A DNA stretch of 64,000 nt. It comes from Pontibacter sp. SGAir0037 (GTDB lineage: Bacteria > Bacteroidota > Bacteroidia > Cytophagales > Hymenobacteraceae). The DNA lies in NCBI RefSeq assembly GCF_005491705.1, contig NZ_CP028092.1, positions 5,022,001 to 5,086,000 on the forward strand, read 5' to 3'. Positions 27,586 through 37,886 of the stretch are shown one piece after another. The notes below the pieces were generated by a model. The model did no database searches and had not been told where the DNA came from. It saw nothing but the letters and a program-made list of their open reading frames with translations. Positions within the stretch are counted from its first letter, which is position 1; every line of letters begins with the position of its first letter. Position numbers and translations under genes: made by a program.

Positions 27586-27821
27586 CTTCTAACCGGCACG
27601 TGTATCTCTTTGCATGGGCCTTCTCATGCGTGTCAACCGCTGGCAAAGACTTGTAATGCAGCCGGTACAGTTCGGTACAGGCTGCATTGCTTCTGTTTAC
27701 TTCCTTTGTAACGAATGGTTTAAGCTTAATATCCGCTTGCCCTGAAATGGCTATTACGTTATATGAATTTTTCATGCAAAGGCTGCATATCGGATGTGAC
27801 GCTCTGCTCGTATAGGGAAAC

Positions 27822-28064
27822 ATGGACTTGCAGACTTTCCTTTCCGGTTCCCTTAACGAAAGAGCCGAGGCCGTATGGGAGCGGAGGACCTTCATGGCTA
27901 TCCGCATCGACTTCAGATACAGTGCCGTGCTCTACCACATGGGCGGGTTCTTTGCCGAAGTGTGGTTTGCACCCGAGGCCAATGAGATTGTGCTGGTGCA
28001 CGGTTTTGGCAGCGGCAAGCTGCTGGAGCCTTACCTGGAGCTGATTCGGCTGCCACAACTGTGA
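27822..28064 (+). CDS. Hypothetical protein, 80 residues
   Basis: Not recognised. The chain MDLQTFLSGSLNERAEAVWER is followed by beta-rich stretches (FMAIRIDFRYSAVLYHMGGF, FAEVWFAPEANEIVLVHGFG) and a short helical end. The alternation looks like a small folded domain. No signal peptide or membrane helix. It lies between two other tiny genes, upstream of the histidine kinase. Confidence 0.5.
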   Translation: MDLQTFLSGSLNERAEAVWERRTFMAIRIDFRYSAVLYHMGGFFAEVWFAPEANEIVLVHGFGSGKLLEPYLELIRLPQL

Positions 28065-28095
28065 GCTTGCTTGTTCTGAATTTTACTACCCTAAA

Positions 28096-28218
28096 ATGAC
28101 GCTAACGATTAAAACCGCAATTACCTTTCTTTTAACAATGGGTTCTTGTGCCATATCCTTTCTTTTTGAGATGGACCAACCTGCTGACACAGCACGTGAA
28201 TTTTACCACGTAGCCTGA
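28096..28218 (+). CDS. Candidate 40-residue lipoprotein
   Basis: ATG at 28096 to TGA at 28216-28218. It begins MTLTIKTAITFLLTMGSC, which has a basic residue, a hydrophobic run and a Gly-Ser-Cys lipobox, and a short mature tail ending FYHVA. It could be a tiny lipoprotein or chance. Confidence 0.35.
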   Translation: MTLTIKTAITFLLTMGSCAISFLFEMDQPADTAREFYHVA

Positions 28219-28425
28219 AAAAGGGTTTACATTATGGTAAACCGTTGCGTTTATGTTCCAGGGCGAAAGGGCTTGTTATTCTCTTGGATACAACCACCGT
28301 TCACTATCTTGGGAATGCTACGGAGTACCTTGGCTACAGGCACGTGATTAAAATGCTTTTTTTGGTCGTCGAACAGCTTAAAACTGTATAGCCACGTAGA
28401 GTAAGAAAATCCTGCATTTTGGGTT

Positions 28426-29559
28426 ATGGACAAACAAGAACTGGCCGAACGGCTGCAAACTAATTTTATCGATCAGGTAAAGGATTACGCCATTTTTGCG
28501 ATGGATACCAAAGGCGTTATTGTAACCTGGAACATAGGAGCCGAGCGGCTGAAGGGGTACGGTGAAGAAGAAATAATTGGCCAGTTTTACGGGGTGCTTT
28601 TTCCGGAAACGTATCAGCAAGGCGGAAAGCCGGAGGAAGAGATAGCGCTTGCCCTGCAGAACGGCTCATATGAAGCACATGACTGGCGCAGACGTAAGGA
28701 CGGGGCATATTTTTGGGCTGATGTTACCCTCACTCCTATATACGGGAGCGACGGGCAGCACATCGGCTTTACAAAAGTCACCGGAGACATCACCAAACAA
28801 AAGGAAATACAGGATGAGCTGGCGCAACGGCACAATGCCTTAAAAGACAAAAACTCGGAGCTGCAACGGATTAACCTGGACTTGGACAACTTCGTCTACA
28901 CGGCCTCCCATGACCTGCGCTCGCCGATCACCAACATAGAAGGACTCATACAGTTTATGAAGGAGGATTTACTGGAGACAGGCTGCCTCAGTGCTGAAAC
29001 AGAACATTTGCTGGAGCTGGTGATAAATTCCGTGAACAGGTTTAAGCGCACCATTGAGGACCTGACGGAAGTAAGCAAGCTGCAGAAAGATGCGACGGAG
29101 AGGCTGTCTGAGGAAGTTATCGATATCCAGGAAGTTTTCCAGAATATCAAAGAAGATTTGGTTTACCCGTCCGGCCGGAGAGAGTTCTTTGTCAAAACCG
29201 ATTTCCAGGTGCACCAGCTGAAGTTCTCGAGGAAGAACTTCAGAAGCGTCCTGTCTAACCTGCTCAGCAACGCGGTCAAGTACAGGTCTACCGAACGGGA
29301 TTGCCTTATAGATGTGGAGACTTACCTGGAGAAGGGCTTTGTCGTGCTGAAGGTGAAGGACAACGGCTTGGGCATGGAGAAAGATCACCTTGGAAAGCTA
29401 TTCACCATGTTCCAACGTTTCCACGACCATGTGGAAGGCACAGGCATTGGACTTTTTATGGTGAAACGGATTGTAGAGAATGCCGGAGGCAGGATTGAGG
29501 CGAAGAGTGAAGCTGGCGTCGGCTCCGAGTTCAAGGTATACTTTCCTGCTGCGCTGTAA
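28426..29559 (+). CDS. PAS-domain sensor histidine kinase
   Basis: A 377-residue cytosolic sensor. A PAS domain fills residues about 10-125 (FAMDTKGVIVTWNIGAERLKGY), a linker follows, then a HisKA domain with the phospho-accepting His162 in ASHDLRSPITNIEG, and a HATPase domain with N box LLSNAVKYRS, G1 box VKDNGLGM and G2 box GTGIGLFMVK. No membrane helix and no receiver domain. No response regulator gene is adjacent, so its partner is elsewhere. Confidence 0.9.
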   Translation: MDKQELAERLQTNFIDQVKDYAIFAMDTKGVIVTWNIGAERLKGYGEEEIIGQFYGVLFPETYQQGGKPEEEIALALQNGSYEAHDWRRRKDGAYFWADVTLTPIYGSDGQHIGFTKVTGDITKQKEIQDELAQRHNALKDKNSELQRINLDLDNFVYTASHDLRSPITNIEGLIQFMKEDLLETGCLSAETEHLLELVINSVNRFKRTIEDLTEVSKLQKDATERLSEEVIDIQEVFQNIKEDLVYPSGRREFFVKTDFQVHQLKFSRKNFRSVLSNLLSNAVKYRSTERDCLIDVETYLEKGFVVLKVKDNGLGMEKDHLGKLFTMFQRFHDHVEGTGIGLFMVKRIVENAGGRIEAKSEAGVGSEFKVYFPAAL

Positions 29560-30309
29560 GCATTAGTCCAGTGGTCCTGCCCTACAGGCTGATTCAATTC
29601 CTGGACCGTTTACTTAAGGCCTGCTTCGGGCGCTTTGGAATTTAAAAAATGAAGCGCCTGTTTTGCTTTTCCCTTCCTCCAGATCCTGTCCTTCTATTCA
29701 TGGGATTGTAAATCCTTTCGGATGGCCGGAGTAGAAAGTAATTAATGTATTCGGAGCAGAGCATACGCGGTAATCCAGCTGGTTAGAAGCGGCTAAAGAG
29801 CCAACAAAGGTTTTGACCAAACCGATTTCACCTCATAGGCTTCACATCCCTTGCTCATTGTTAATAATGCATACCCCGCTTTACCATACAGCTGACCGGC
29901 AGGCCTTTGGCAGTTGCTGCAGCTTATTCTTATAACCATCCTGATTTTCCTGTTTCAAAGCAGTTTAGACCCTGTAGGTTCAACCATCAAGTGCTGGAAC
30001 CGAATGTTGCGGCCCTCTTCCAAGGATGATCATGCTGGTAAGGCTGCGTGTGCTATCCTATTCAGTACTCGTCCAGGTTTACGCATAGAGCCAGCGGATG
30101 TCAGGGCAATTTGACGAGTGATCAGGGTAAATTATTTGTTATCGAAAATTTATTTGTTACATTCACTCGTCTATGTTAGTGATTAGTCACTGTTGTTGAT
30201 AATTTGTTGCCAATGCTGTGAGTATCGAAGAGGAGTAACAGGGTATGGATGGTAGGAGAATTAACGAAACGATTCTCTACCGGCATTATTCAAGAGAGGA
30301 ACTAGTGCT
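29560..30309. other. Intergenic region upstream of the ECF sigma gene of the polysaccharide locus
   Basis: No coding frame is convincing. The right part holds a direct repeat TTATTTGTTA at 30132-30141 and 30150-30159, 18 bases apart, and a short inverted repeat AGTGA-TTAG-TCACT at about 30168-30181; these may belong to the control region of the sigma gene. Confidence 0.4.
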
Positions 30310-31035
30310 GTGACAGGCTTGTCTTTGTGTGCTAGCCCGATGGTGGCAGATTGTTTAACTAAAAGGATCAATATGGTAAAGAGTGACCACATGTTTTCTA
30401 AAGCCGGGGAGGAGGATGAAATACCTGCGCCGGCTTTGCCTGTTGTAGATCCTAAGTTTGCTGACAACGAGCTGTTTATCAGACAGGCCTTTGTGAATGA
30501 CCCTGTATTAGGTTGCGAATTGCTTTATCGATATTACTATCAAGCCCTGTGCAACCACGCCACACGCTTTCTTTATTCTAAATCAGTGGCCGAGGACATT
30601 GTTGCAGACGTATTCTGCCAGTTTTACATAAAGGGTACATTCAAGGAGATAACCTCGTCTTATCGTGCTTTTTTGTACAAGAGCGTCAGAAACAGTGCTT
30701 ATAACTATCTTCGATTGGAGGCCAAGCGCTCAGTAGCGTTAGATCAGAAATATGAGGATAGGCCTGATGCAGTAAATTTGCAGCCGGATTCCGTTCTTCA
30801 ATACGAGGAATTGTGCCATAAAGTGGAGGCTGCGATCGGCTCCCTTCCGGCTCAGTGCCAAAAAATTTACCTGATGCACCGTTTCGAGGACAAGAAGTAT
30901 GCCGAAATTGCCGAAGAGCTTCAGCTCTCTTGCCGAACAGTGGAGGTGCAAATCCGAAAAGCAAGCCACTATCTCAAGAAGGTGCTATCCCAGAGCCTGA
31001 TTTTTGGGCTTCTGCTGCTTCTAAGCGCTTTATGA
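30310..31035 (+). CDS. FecI-type ECF sigma factor of the polysaccharide locus
   Basis: Up to 241 residues; Met residues at 11, 22 and 28 are other possible starts, since homology begins near ADNELFIRQAFVNDP. Region 2 (SVAEDIVADVFCQFYIKG, then YRAFLYKSVRNSAYNYLR) and region 4 (LPAQCQKIYLMHRFEDKKYAEIAEELQLS, helix-turn-helix) are both present. The last residues (SLIFGLLLLLSAL) are strongly hydrophobic, a tail found in some Bacteroidota ECF sigmas. It is followed by a FecR anti-sigma gene and a SusC with an STN domain, so it should be released by substrate import and drive the locus. Confidence 0.9.
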   Translation: MTGLSLCASPMVADCLTKRINMVKSDHMFSKAGEEDEIPAPALPVVDPKFADNELFIRQAFVNDPVLGCELLYRYYYQALCNHATRFLYSKSVAEDIVADVFCQFYIKGTFKEITSSYRAFLYKSVRNSAYNYLRLEAKRSVALDQKYEDRPDAVNLQPDSVLQYEELCHKVEAAIGSLPAQCQKIYLMHRFEDKKYAEIAEELQLSCRTVEVQIRKASHYLKKVLSQSLIFGLLLLLSAL

Positions 31036-31279
31036 ACGCAGGCACAACTTCTGAATTTGTGCTTAGCCGTCCCATTCACAGCTTCCCTGCCTAGACTGAC
31101 ACGAAGGGTTGCTTGCCTCATACCACGTTCTCTACAGTATGCACGCGTCCGGGTCCAGCTTTGCCAGCAAACGCGTTTTCAGGGCATGGCTTCCGGTGCG
31201 CTGAAAAAAAAATCGATTTTTTTTATTTTAAGTAAGGGTTTTTTCAAACTTAATTGTCTACATAATATAACGCTAGGAA

Positions 31280-32308
31280 ATGTCTGCAAACCCATTGGTA
31301 ACGCGGGAACTTTTATTCTCCTATTTCACCGGACAGGCGACTGTTTTGCAAAAGCAGCTGATCGAAAAATGGGTGGCGGAAAGTCCCCTGCACGAAGAAT
31401 ACTTTTATACGTGCTTACACGAATGGGAGACGCAGAACCTGTTATTCAAGGCAGATGTTGAGTCAGCGATTACTCAATTTCATGACAGGTTCACCGACCA
31501 AGCTACCTTTTTGGGAGAGTCTCAAGCAGCGCAGATACCTGCTAGGAAGGATAAGAAAACCGCAGGATGGAAAATTGTATTGGTTGCCGCTTCTGTTTTG
31601 TTCTTATTCCTGTTTGGGGCATGGCATGTACGTGAAGAGGTTTTATATAAAAGTTATAAAACCAGCTACGGAGAAATAAGCCAGATAAGGCTGAGAGATG
31701 GCAGCCAAGTTGTGTTGAATGCCAACTCTGTTTTACAGGTGCCGCGCTTTGGGTTTGGGGGGAGAAGCCGCAACGTGCGTTTAAGAGGCGAAGCGAAATT
31801 CTCGGTAGTGCACACGCCTGATGACAAGCGGTTTGTTGTGATGACTGACTCTGTCTTTCAGGTAGAGGTGCTCGGAACAGCGTTTAATCTCTCGGCGCGC
31901 AAAAGCGGTACGAAGGTGGTGCTGCAAGAGGGAAGAGTGAAAGTGCTTTATAAAGGGAAACCATCGCAGCCAGCCACAACCCTGATTATGGCACCTGGCG
32001 ATTTGATTAAAGTGGATAAGAGGCAAAAGAAGCTAAGGGTAAAACGGGTACAGAACCCTGAGAATTACTCTGCCTGGCGGGATGGCCGGTTTGTATTTGA
32101 GAATACTTCATTAAATGAAATCAAAGACCTGCTCCATGACAACTATGGGCTGACGGTTGTACTTGACGGCACAGACGTGCCCACAATGTCCGTGTCAGGT
32201 TCATTTCAGGCAAGAAGTGCCAATGAGTTACTGCAGGCGCTTTCTGAAATCCTGAACATCCATATCATACGGCAGGATGATCAGGTGCTACTGGTGGGTA
32301 AGAGGTGA
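31280..32308 (+). CDS. FecR-family anti-sigma factor
   Basis: A 342-residue inner-membrane regulator. The N-terminal cytoplasmic part (1-90) binds the sigma factor, one helix (about 97-114) crosses the membrane, and the periplasmic part holds the FecR domain (about 130-220, YGEISQIRLRDGSQVVLNANS, GEAKFSVVH, VLGTAFNLSA, LQEGRVKV) and a C-terminal DUF4974 domain (about 270-340). In these systems the periplasmic part contacts the STN domain of the outer-membrane receptor. The receptor gene follows. Confidence 0.92.
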   Translation: MSANPLVTRELLFSYFTGQATVLQKQLIEKWVAESPLHEEYFYTCLHEWETQNLLFKADVESAITQFHDRFTDQATFLGESQAAQIPARKDKKTAGWKIVLVAASVLFLFLFGAWHVREEVLYKSYKTSYGEISQIRLRDGSQVVLNANSVLQVPRFGFGGRSRNVRLRGEAKFSVVHTPDDKRFVVMTDSVFQVEVLGTAFNLSARKSGTKVVLQEGRVKVLYKGKPSQPATTLIMAPGDLIKVDKRQKKLRVKRVQNPENYSAWRDGRFVFENTSLNEIKDLLHDNYGLTVVLDGTDVPTMSVSGSFQARSANELLQALSEILNIHIIRQDDQVLLVGKR

Positions 32309-32589
32309 ATGATCAAGGAATGGGAGGCAGGAGCCGGCATGCAAGCGCCAGGGGTGGTTGCAGCAGTGGAGGCGCTCCAAGCCTTGACTCCTATTGGAAT
32401 TAGAGAATGATAAACGGGTGCCAAGTATAAGCAAGCTTAGCTAAATGGTATTAGCTAGCTTGGAATCGGCATAACTGATACATGATTTACTTTACCGGCC
32501 TTTGCGGGTAAAGCTCTGATGGCGTGAACGATTATAAAAAGGCTTCATGAAACCAAGATGCACATTCATCACTTTTTTACCCACTGCAT

Positions 32590-35500
32590 ATGAAGAAGAA
32601 AATCTACAAGTTACACTCATGCGGCATGCTTTTGGCACTGCTTGCAGCCTGGCAACCACAGAGCCAAGCACAAGGGCTGGCGTTAAAGGGGCTCTCTCAG
32701 ACTACATCGGGTATAGAGTCTGCCGCAAGCGCTGTTAAAGTAAAAGACGTCCTGCATCAATTAAGGGAATATTATCAGGCGGATATTCTTTTTGCGGACC
32801 AGTTAGTGGCGGAACGCACTGTCTCTTCCAGTATTATTCGCTTGAACCAGTCTCTGGAGCAGAACCTGGAGGCTTTGCTGAAACCCGTGGGGCTACGTTA
32901 TAAAAAAACAGTTGATGGCTCTTATCTGATAACACCTGCCGCAGATAAAGAGAAGAAATTGCCGCCTAAAACTGCAGCTAGCACTACTGATTCAGGAGCT
33001 ATAAAAAGGCAGGACAACCAAACAGTATCCGGTAAGGTAACCGATGAGAACGGAGATGTACTTCCGGGCGTGACGGTGCTGCTAAAAGGAACCACCACAG
33101 CAGTGCCGACCAATGCAGCAGGCGACTATACCCTAATTGTGCCTGAGGGGAGCGGTACACTCGTTTTCTCCTTTATCGGCTATCAGTCGCAGGAGATTGC
33201 TATGAATAGCAGAACTACCATCAACGTCCAGATGGCGACAGACGCAAAAGCTTTGAGTGAAGTGGTGGTGGTAGGGTACGGTACGCAGAAAAAGGCCGAT
33301 GTCACCGGTGCTGTAGCAAGTGCCAACCTGGAGGATTTCCAGAATGCACCTAACACCAACATAGCGCAATCCCTCCAGGGAACTGTGCCTGGTTTGAACA
33401 TTGGCCAGGTCACCAGCGCAGGTTCAACACCGAGCATCAACATCCGCGGTGCCAATACTATTAGTGGTAGAAGTGGTGTGCTTATTGTTGTAGACGGCAT
33501 TCAGTACAATAATTCCCTGGAGTCTATCAACCCGGATGACATTGCTTCCATTGATGTTTTGAAAGATGCCAGTGCCACGGCTGTTTATGGGGCGCAGGCT
33601 TCCAACGGCGTGTTATTGATTACCACCCGCAAAGGAACGAAAGGGCAAAAACCAAGAGTCTCGTTCTCCAGCTCTTATGCCACTCAAACGCCTACTGTGA
33701 GCCTGCGGCCGATGAGGCGGGAAGAGTATCTGGAAAAAATCAGGATGTTAAATTACGATAAAGCTTTTTTGGCACCGGATTATACGCAGCCAAATCCCGA
33801 TTTTAATTTTGCCGATGTCATAATCGATCCTCCCATGAAAGATGCTGACGGGAATCTTGTCGCCACTGATTTCGACTGGTGGGATGCTGCTACCGACATG
33901 GGCTTTGTGCAGGATAACCAGCTAAGCATTTCCGGCGGAAGCGATAGGTTTACGTATCTTTTTTCCGGTGGCTACACCAATCAGTCCGGATTTATCATCA
34001 ACGACAAGTTCAAGCGGAAAAGCTTACGGATAAACCTGGATAGCCATGTCACCGACTGGTGGACAATTGGTATTCAATCATCCGGCTCATTTGTAAATAA
34101 AGATGGTGCTGAACCCAATATCTCCACCATCATACAACAGTCTCCACTGATAGAGCCGTTTGATGCCGAGGGAAATTTGAAACCCTTTCCCTTTGACACT
34201 AATTTCGGCAACCCCTTCCTTACCTATTACACAGACGATTATGAACGGAATAACTATTTATTTGCCAACATCTATTCTGAGATCAACTTTCCGTTCATAA
34301 AGGGTCTGTCTTATCGTCTGAACTTTGGAAACAATTACCGCACGAATCAACGATACGATGCCAGTATTTATGGTGGCGGGCATACCGGAAGCGCGTCTAA
34401 GTTCTATAACAATTACTATGATTATACACTGGACAATATCGTGACGTACAATACCCATTTCGGGAAACATGATGTAACGGCAACCTTGCTTTATGGTGCT
34501 ATTGAGCGCCAGGAAGACAATTCCAGGGCCTTTGCAACGGCCTATCCGAGACTAACGTTGGGTTACCACAGTTTACAGCAGGGAGAAAACCAGTTTGTGA
34601 ATTCCGATGCATGGCACGAAGTATTGAATTACCAGATGGCCCGTTTAAACTATAAATTTGCCGACAGGTACCTCCTCACGGCTACCGTACGCCGTGACGG
34701 CTACTCTGGATTCGCGTCCAACTACAAATGGGCTACTTTTCCTTCGGTGGCCCTGGGCTGGGTGCTTTCCGAAGAATCTTTCTTCCGGCCTTTATCTACC
34801 TGGGTTGATTTTCTAAAGGTTAGGGCTGGCTATGGTATTGCCGGTAACCAAACCCATCGGTACCAATCTTTATCAAGGGTCGGTAGCGGGGCTTCTTACG
34901 TGTTTGGCGATGGGGGCGGTACCTTGTTTGGTCAACAGGTAAATTCGATTGCAAACCCGAACCTTAGATGGGAAAAAACGGCAGGCCTTAATATGGGCGT
35001 AGATTTCAGGTTGCTCGGAAACAGGCTTACCGGTTCGTTAGATCATTTCAACAACATCACAACTGATTTATTGTACGATGTAACTTTGCCTGATATTACT
35101 GGTTTTGGTGCCATTCCTACTAACATCGGCAAACTGCAAACCAGAGGAGTGGAGTTTGCCCTTACTTCACAGAACATCGATCACAGAAACTTTAAATGGA
35201 GCACCACTTTTAATTTTTCCAGGAATACCAATAAGATCATTACCCTGCTCGGCACGGATGCTGACGGTGATGGCGTAGAGGATGACCTGATCGCCAGCGG
35301 CTTATGGATTGGCCGTTCTCTTGGAACACAGTTTACTTATGTGACCGATGGAATTTACCAGATCGGGGACGAGATTCCGGCAGGGTACTATCCGGGCACC
35401 TACCGTATCGTGGATACAAATGAAGACGGCGTTATCAACGGCGCCGACCGTGTCATCCATGGTAGAAGTGAGCCCTCCTACCGGGCGAGCTTGTTAAATG

Positions 35501-35943
35501 CCCTCGAATACAAGGGCTTTAGGCTAACGGTGTTTCTTAACACCATCCAGGGTGGCCCAAACAGTTACCTGGCTGGCAACAGACCCTCTATATTCAGGAA
35601 TGACAACAACATAAGATATAACTTCCTGGAGGGTATTGATTTCTGGTCACCCCTTAACCCTGATGGAAAGTATCCATTGGCTCTTAATGAACCCACTATT
35701 AACTCAAACCAGCTTCAGAACAGGAGCTTTGTAAGGCTGCAGGATATTTCCCTGTCTTACCGATTTACCGGCGATTTCATTAAAAGCATGAACATCCAAA
35801 ACCTGAACGTTTTTGTAAGTGCTAAGAACCTGGCCACCTGGACCAATTGGGAAGGCTGGGATCCGGAAACCAACCAAGGGCTGCAAAATAGTGCAAGACC
35901 GGTTTTAAAAGGATATTCTGTTGGTTTTAATTTAACTCTTTAA
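32590..35943 (+). CDS. SusC/RagA-family TonB-dependent receptor with STN signalling domain
   Basis: A 1117-residue outer-membrane transporter. A signal peptide (to about 27) is followed by an STN domain (about 45-115, VKVKDVLHQLREYYQADILF) that signals to FecR, a carboxypeptidase-like domain (146-220, VSGKVTDENGDVLPGVTVLL), the plug starting with EVVVVGYGTQKK at 224-235, and a beta-barrel ending in VGFNLTL. Together with SusD it imports large oligosaccharides. It is 14 bases ahead of susD, so the pair is one operon. The STN domain couples uptake to the ECF sigma factor. Specificity cannot be read from the sequence. Confidence 0.95.
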   Translation: MKKKIYKLHSCGMLLALLAAWQPQSQAQGLALKGLSQTTSGIESAASAVKVKDVLHQLREYYQADILFADQLVAERTVSSSIIRLNQSLEQNLEALLKPVGLRYKKTVDGSYLITPAADKEKKLPPKTAASTTDSGAIKRQDNQTVSGKVTDENGDVLPGVTVLLKGTTTAVPTNAAGDYTLIVPEGSGTLVFSFIGYQSQEIAMNSRTTINVQMATDAKALSEVVVVGYGTQKKADVTGAVASANLEDFQNAPNTNIAQSLQGTVPGLNIGQVTSAGSTPSINIRGANTISGRSGVLIVVDGIQYNNSLESINPDDIASIDVLKDASATAVYGAQASNGVLLITTRKGTKGQKPRVSFSSSYATQTPTVSLRPMRREEYLEKIRMLNYDKAFLAPDYTQPNPDFNFADVIIDPPMKDADGNLVATDFDWWDAATDMGFVQDNQLSISGGSDRFTYLFSGGYTNQSGFIINDKFKRKSLRINLDSHVTDWWTIGIQSSGSFVNKDGAEPNISTIIQQSPLIEPFDAEGNLKPFPFDTNFGNPFLTYYTDDYERNNYLFANIYSEINFPFIKGLSYRLNFGNNYRTNQRYDASIYGGGHTGSASKFYNNYYDYTLDNIVTYNTHFGKHDVTATLLYGAIERQEDNSRAFATAYPRLTLGYHSLQQGENQFVNSDAWHEVLNYQMARLNYKFADRYLLTATVRRDGYSGFASNYKWATFPSVALGWVLSEESFFRPLSTWVDFLKVRAGYGIAGNQTHRYQSLSRVGSGASYVFGDGGGTLFGQQVNSIANPNLRWEKTAGLNMGVDFRLLGNRLTGSLDHFNNITTDLLYDVTLPDITGFGAIPTNIGKLQTRGVEFALTSQNIDHRNFKWSTTFNFSRNTNKIITLLGTDADGDGVEDDLIASGLWIGRSLGTQFTYVTDGIYQIGDEIPAGYYPGTYRIVDTNEDGVINGADRVIHGRSEPSYRASLLNALEYKGFRLTVFLNTIQGGPNSYLAGNRPSIFRNDNNIRYNFLEGIDFWSPLNPDGKYPLALNEPTINSNQLQNRSFVRLQDISLSYRFTGDFIKSMNIQNLNVFVSAKNLATWTNWEGWDPETNQGLQNSARPVLKGYSVGFNLTL

Positions 35944-35957
35944 AAAAGCAGTTTGTT

Positions 35958-37637
35958 ATGAAAAAAATAGTAGGACTCGCAATGGTGCTGATGCTTAGCT
36001 TCTTAGCTTCCTGTAAAGAGGACTTTCTGGACGAAAAGACGCCTGGGTTTTTAAGTTCCAGTAACGCCTTTGTTACGTATAGTGATTTCAATGCCTCTAT
36101 TTACAATTTGTATAACCGGGTGCGAGCAGAATTTTACAACAGTGGTGAACGACGGCCGTTCGACTATATTTACGGCACCGACCTGGTGTACGATGGTCAG
36201 CGTAATGTTGAGCGCCATTCTAACATGGTGGCGGCCTATGCACCAAGGGGTGGCCTCGAAATACCCTTAAATCACTGGTCTTCGCTTTACAAAACTGTTT
36301 CAGAAGCCAATACTGTTCTGAACAGAATCCCTGCTTCAGAAATGACGGATAGCCAAAAAACACTGGTAGAAGCACAGGCAAAATTTTTCAGGGCGCTTGC
36401 CTATCGTACACTGGCTTACCTATTTGGCGGGGTTCCGTTAGTAGTGGAAGAAATAACAACACCAAGATTTAATTTCACGAGAGCAACAAAAGAAGAAGTG
36501 TTGAAACAGGTGATCAGCGACCTGGTATTTTCAGCTGCTAATCTGCCAAGTATTAGTGATGTTCGGGATGGGGAGATCAGCAACCTTGCTGCCAACCATT
36601 TGCTTTCCGAAGTTTACCTTGCTGCCGGGCAGTTTCAAAATGCGGCAGATGCGGCAACGGCAGTTATCGGCAGCGGAGATGTAAACCTGATGCAAAACCG
36701 GTTCGGCTCCAAATCTACGGTAACTCCCGGCGATGTTTACTGGGATTTGTTCCAACAAGGGAATCAGAACCGGACATCAGCCGGAAACAGAGAAGGCATT
36801 TGGGTGATACAATTCGAAACCGATGTGATAGGTGGCGGTTCCGTTTCAACAGGTACCGGAGGCTCTTACCAGGCGGAAAGGCACTTTGCACCACAGTTCA
36901 ACAATTTAAGAATACCTGGAAGAGGTGGTAGTTCACCCATCCTTTACCCCAGGAGCGATCTTTCCGGCGGCAGAGGCATTGGCTGGGGAATTTCAACAAA
37001 GTATTTCTCTGATGTTATCTGGGAAAGTGATTTTAATAACGACATCCGGAATGCCAACCACAACTTTGTTCGGGAATTTATGGCCACCAATCCGGCTCAC
37101 CCGCTTTTTGGCCAGGTAATTTCTACCCAGAATCCGCCTGCTGGCGTTACTGTTCCTCACCGGTTCTTGTATGCCTTTCCATCCAAGATTACCACACCCG
37201 GCGATCACCCGGAAAACCTGTTCCAGGATAGATCCCAGCTCCTGCTGAAAGCCACAGCTGGCGGTACTTACGCCGATCAGTACATGTTCCGCCTTGCTGA
37301 AACCTACCTGCTGCGGGCTGAAGCCTACCTGGGGCTGGGTGATCTGACGAAAGCCGCTGAAGACATCAATGTGGTTCGCGCCAGGGCCGAAGCAAATCCG
37401 GTTGCACCCGGTGATGTGACAATCGATTACATCCTGGATGAGAGGATGCGGGAATTAGGTCTGGAGGAAAAAAGAAGACTTACATTAATGCGGTTAGGCA
37501 AGTGGTATGATCGTGTGAGCCGCTTTAACCCGTATTACAGCGATGCTTTGCCCCATTACAACCTTTGGCCTATTCCAGATATTGAGATTGAACGGAACAA
37601 AGATGCGGTATTAGAGCAAAACCCTGGATATTTTTAA
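35958..37637 (+). CDS. SusD/RagB-family glycan-binding lipoprotein
   Basis: A 559-residue surface lipoprotein forming the lid of the SusC channel. The lipobox is Leu-Ala-Ser-Cys at residue 20 or so (MKKIVGLAMVLMLSFLASCK), followed by the family start EDFLDEKTPGFLS. TPR-like segments (AEANTVLNRIPASE, AQAKFFRALAYRTLAYLFGGVPLV) and the C-terminal DERMRELGLEEKRRLTLMRLGKW block are typical. It directly follows its SusC partner. Confidence 0.95.
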   Translation: MKKIVGLAMVLMLSFLASCKEDFLDEKTPGFLSSSNAFVTYSDFNASIYNLYNRVRAEFYNSGERRPFDYIYGTDLVYDGQRNVERHSNMVAAYAPRGGLEIPLNHWSSLYKTVSEANTVLNRIPASEMTDSQKTLVEAQAKFFRALAYRTLAYLFGGVPLVVEEITTPRFNFTRATKEEVLKQVISDLVFSAANLPSISDVRDGEISNLAANHLLSEVYLAAGQFQNAADAATAVIGSGDVNLMQNRFGSKSTVTPGDVYWDLFQQGNQNRTSAGNREGIWVIQFETDVIGGGSVSTGTGGSYQAERHFAPQFNNLRIPGRGGSSPILYPRSDLSGGRGIGWGISTKYFSDVIWESDFNNDIRNANHNFVREFMATNPAHPLFGQVISTQNPPAGVTVPHRFLYAFPSKITTPGDHPENLFQDRSQLLLKATAGGTYADQYMFRLAETYLLRAEAYLGLGDLTKAAEDINVVRARAEANPVAPGDVTIDYILDERMRELGLEEKRRLTLMRLGKWYDRVSRFNPYYSDALPHYNLWPIPDIEIERNKDAVLEQNPGYF

Positions 37638-37886
37638 TGAATACCTAGTAAACTCTGTTTTATGAATTTGGCTCTTTATGATTTTAAGGGGTTAAAAACG
37701 CTTATAATCCAACCAGATAGCGAAGGTCTTCGAAGCCCGGGTAACTACACTACAATTGGCCTATACCATCACTATCCTGTTTTTTAACCTATAAATCATA
37801 AAGAGCTATTTAGTTAGAAGTTGATACAAGGCTCGTAGCTAGGGCTGTCACATCTAATCAACAAACGAATCACTAAAAAATTAATC

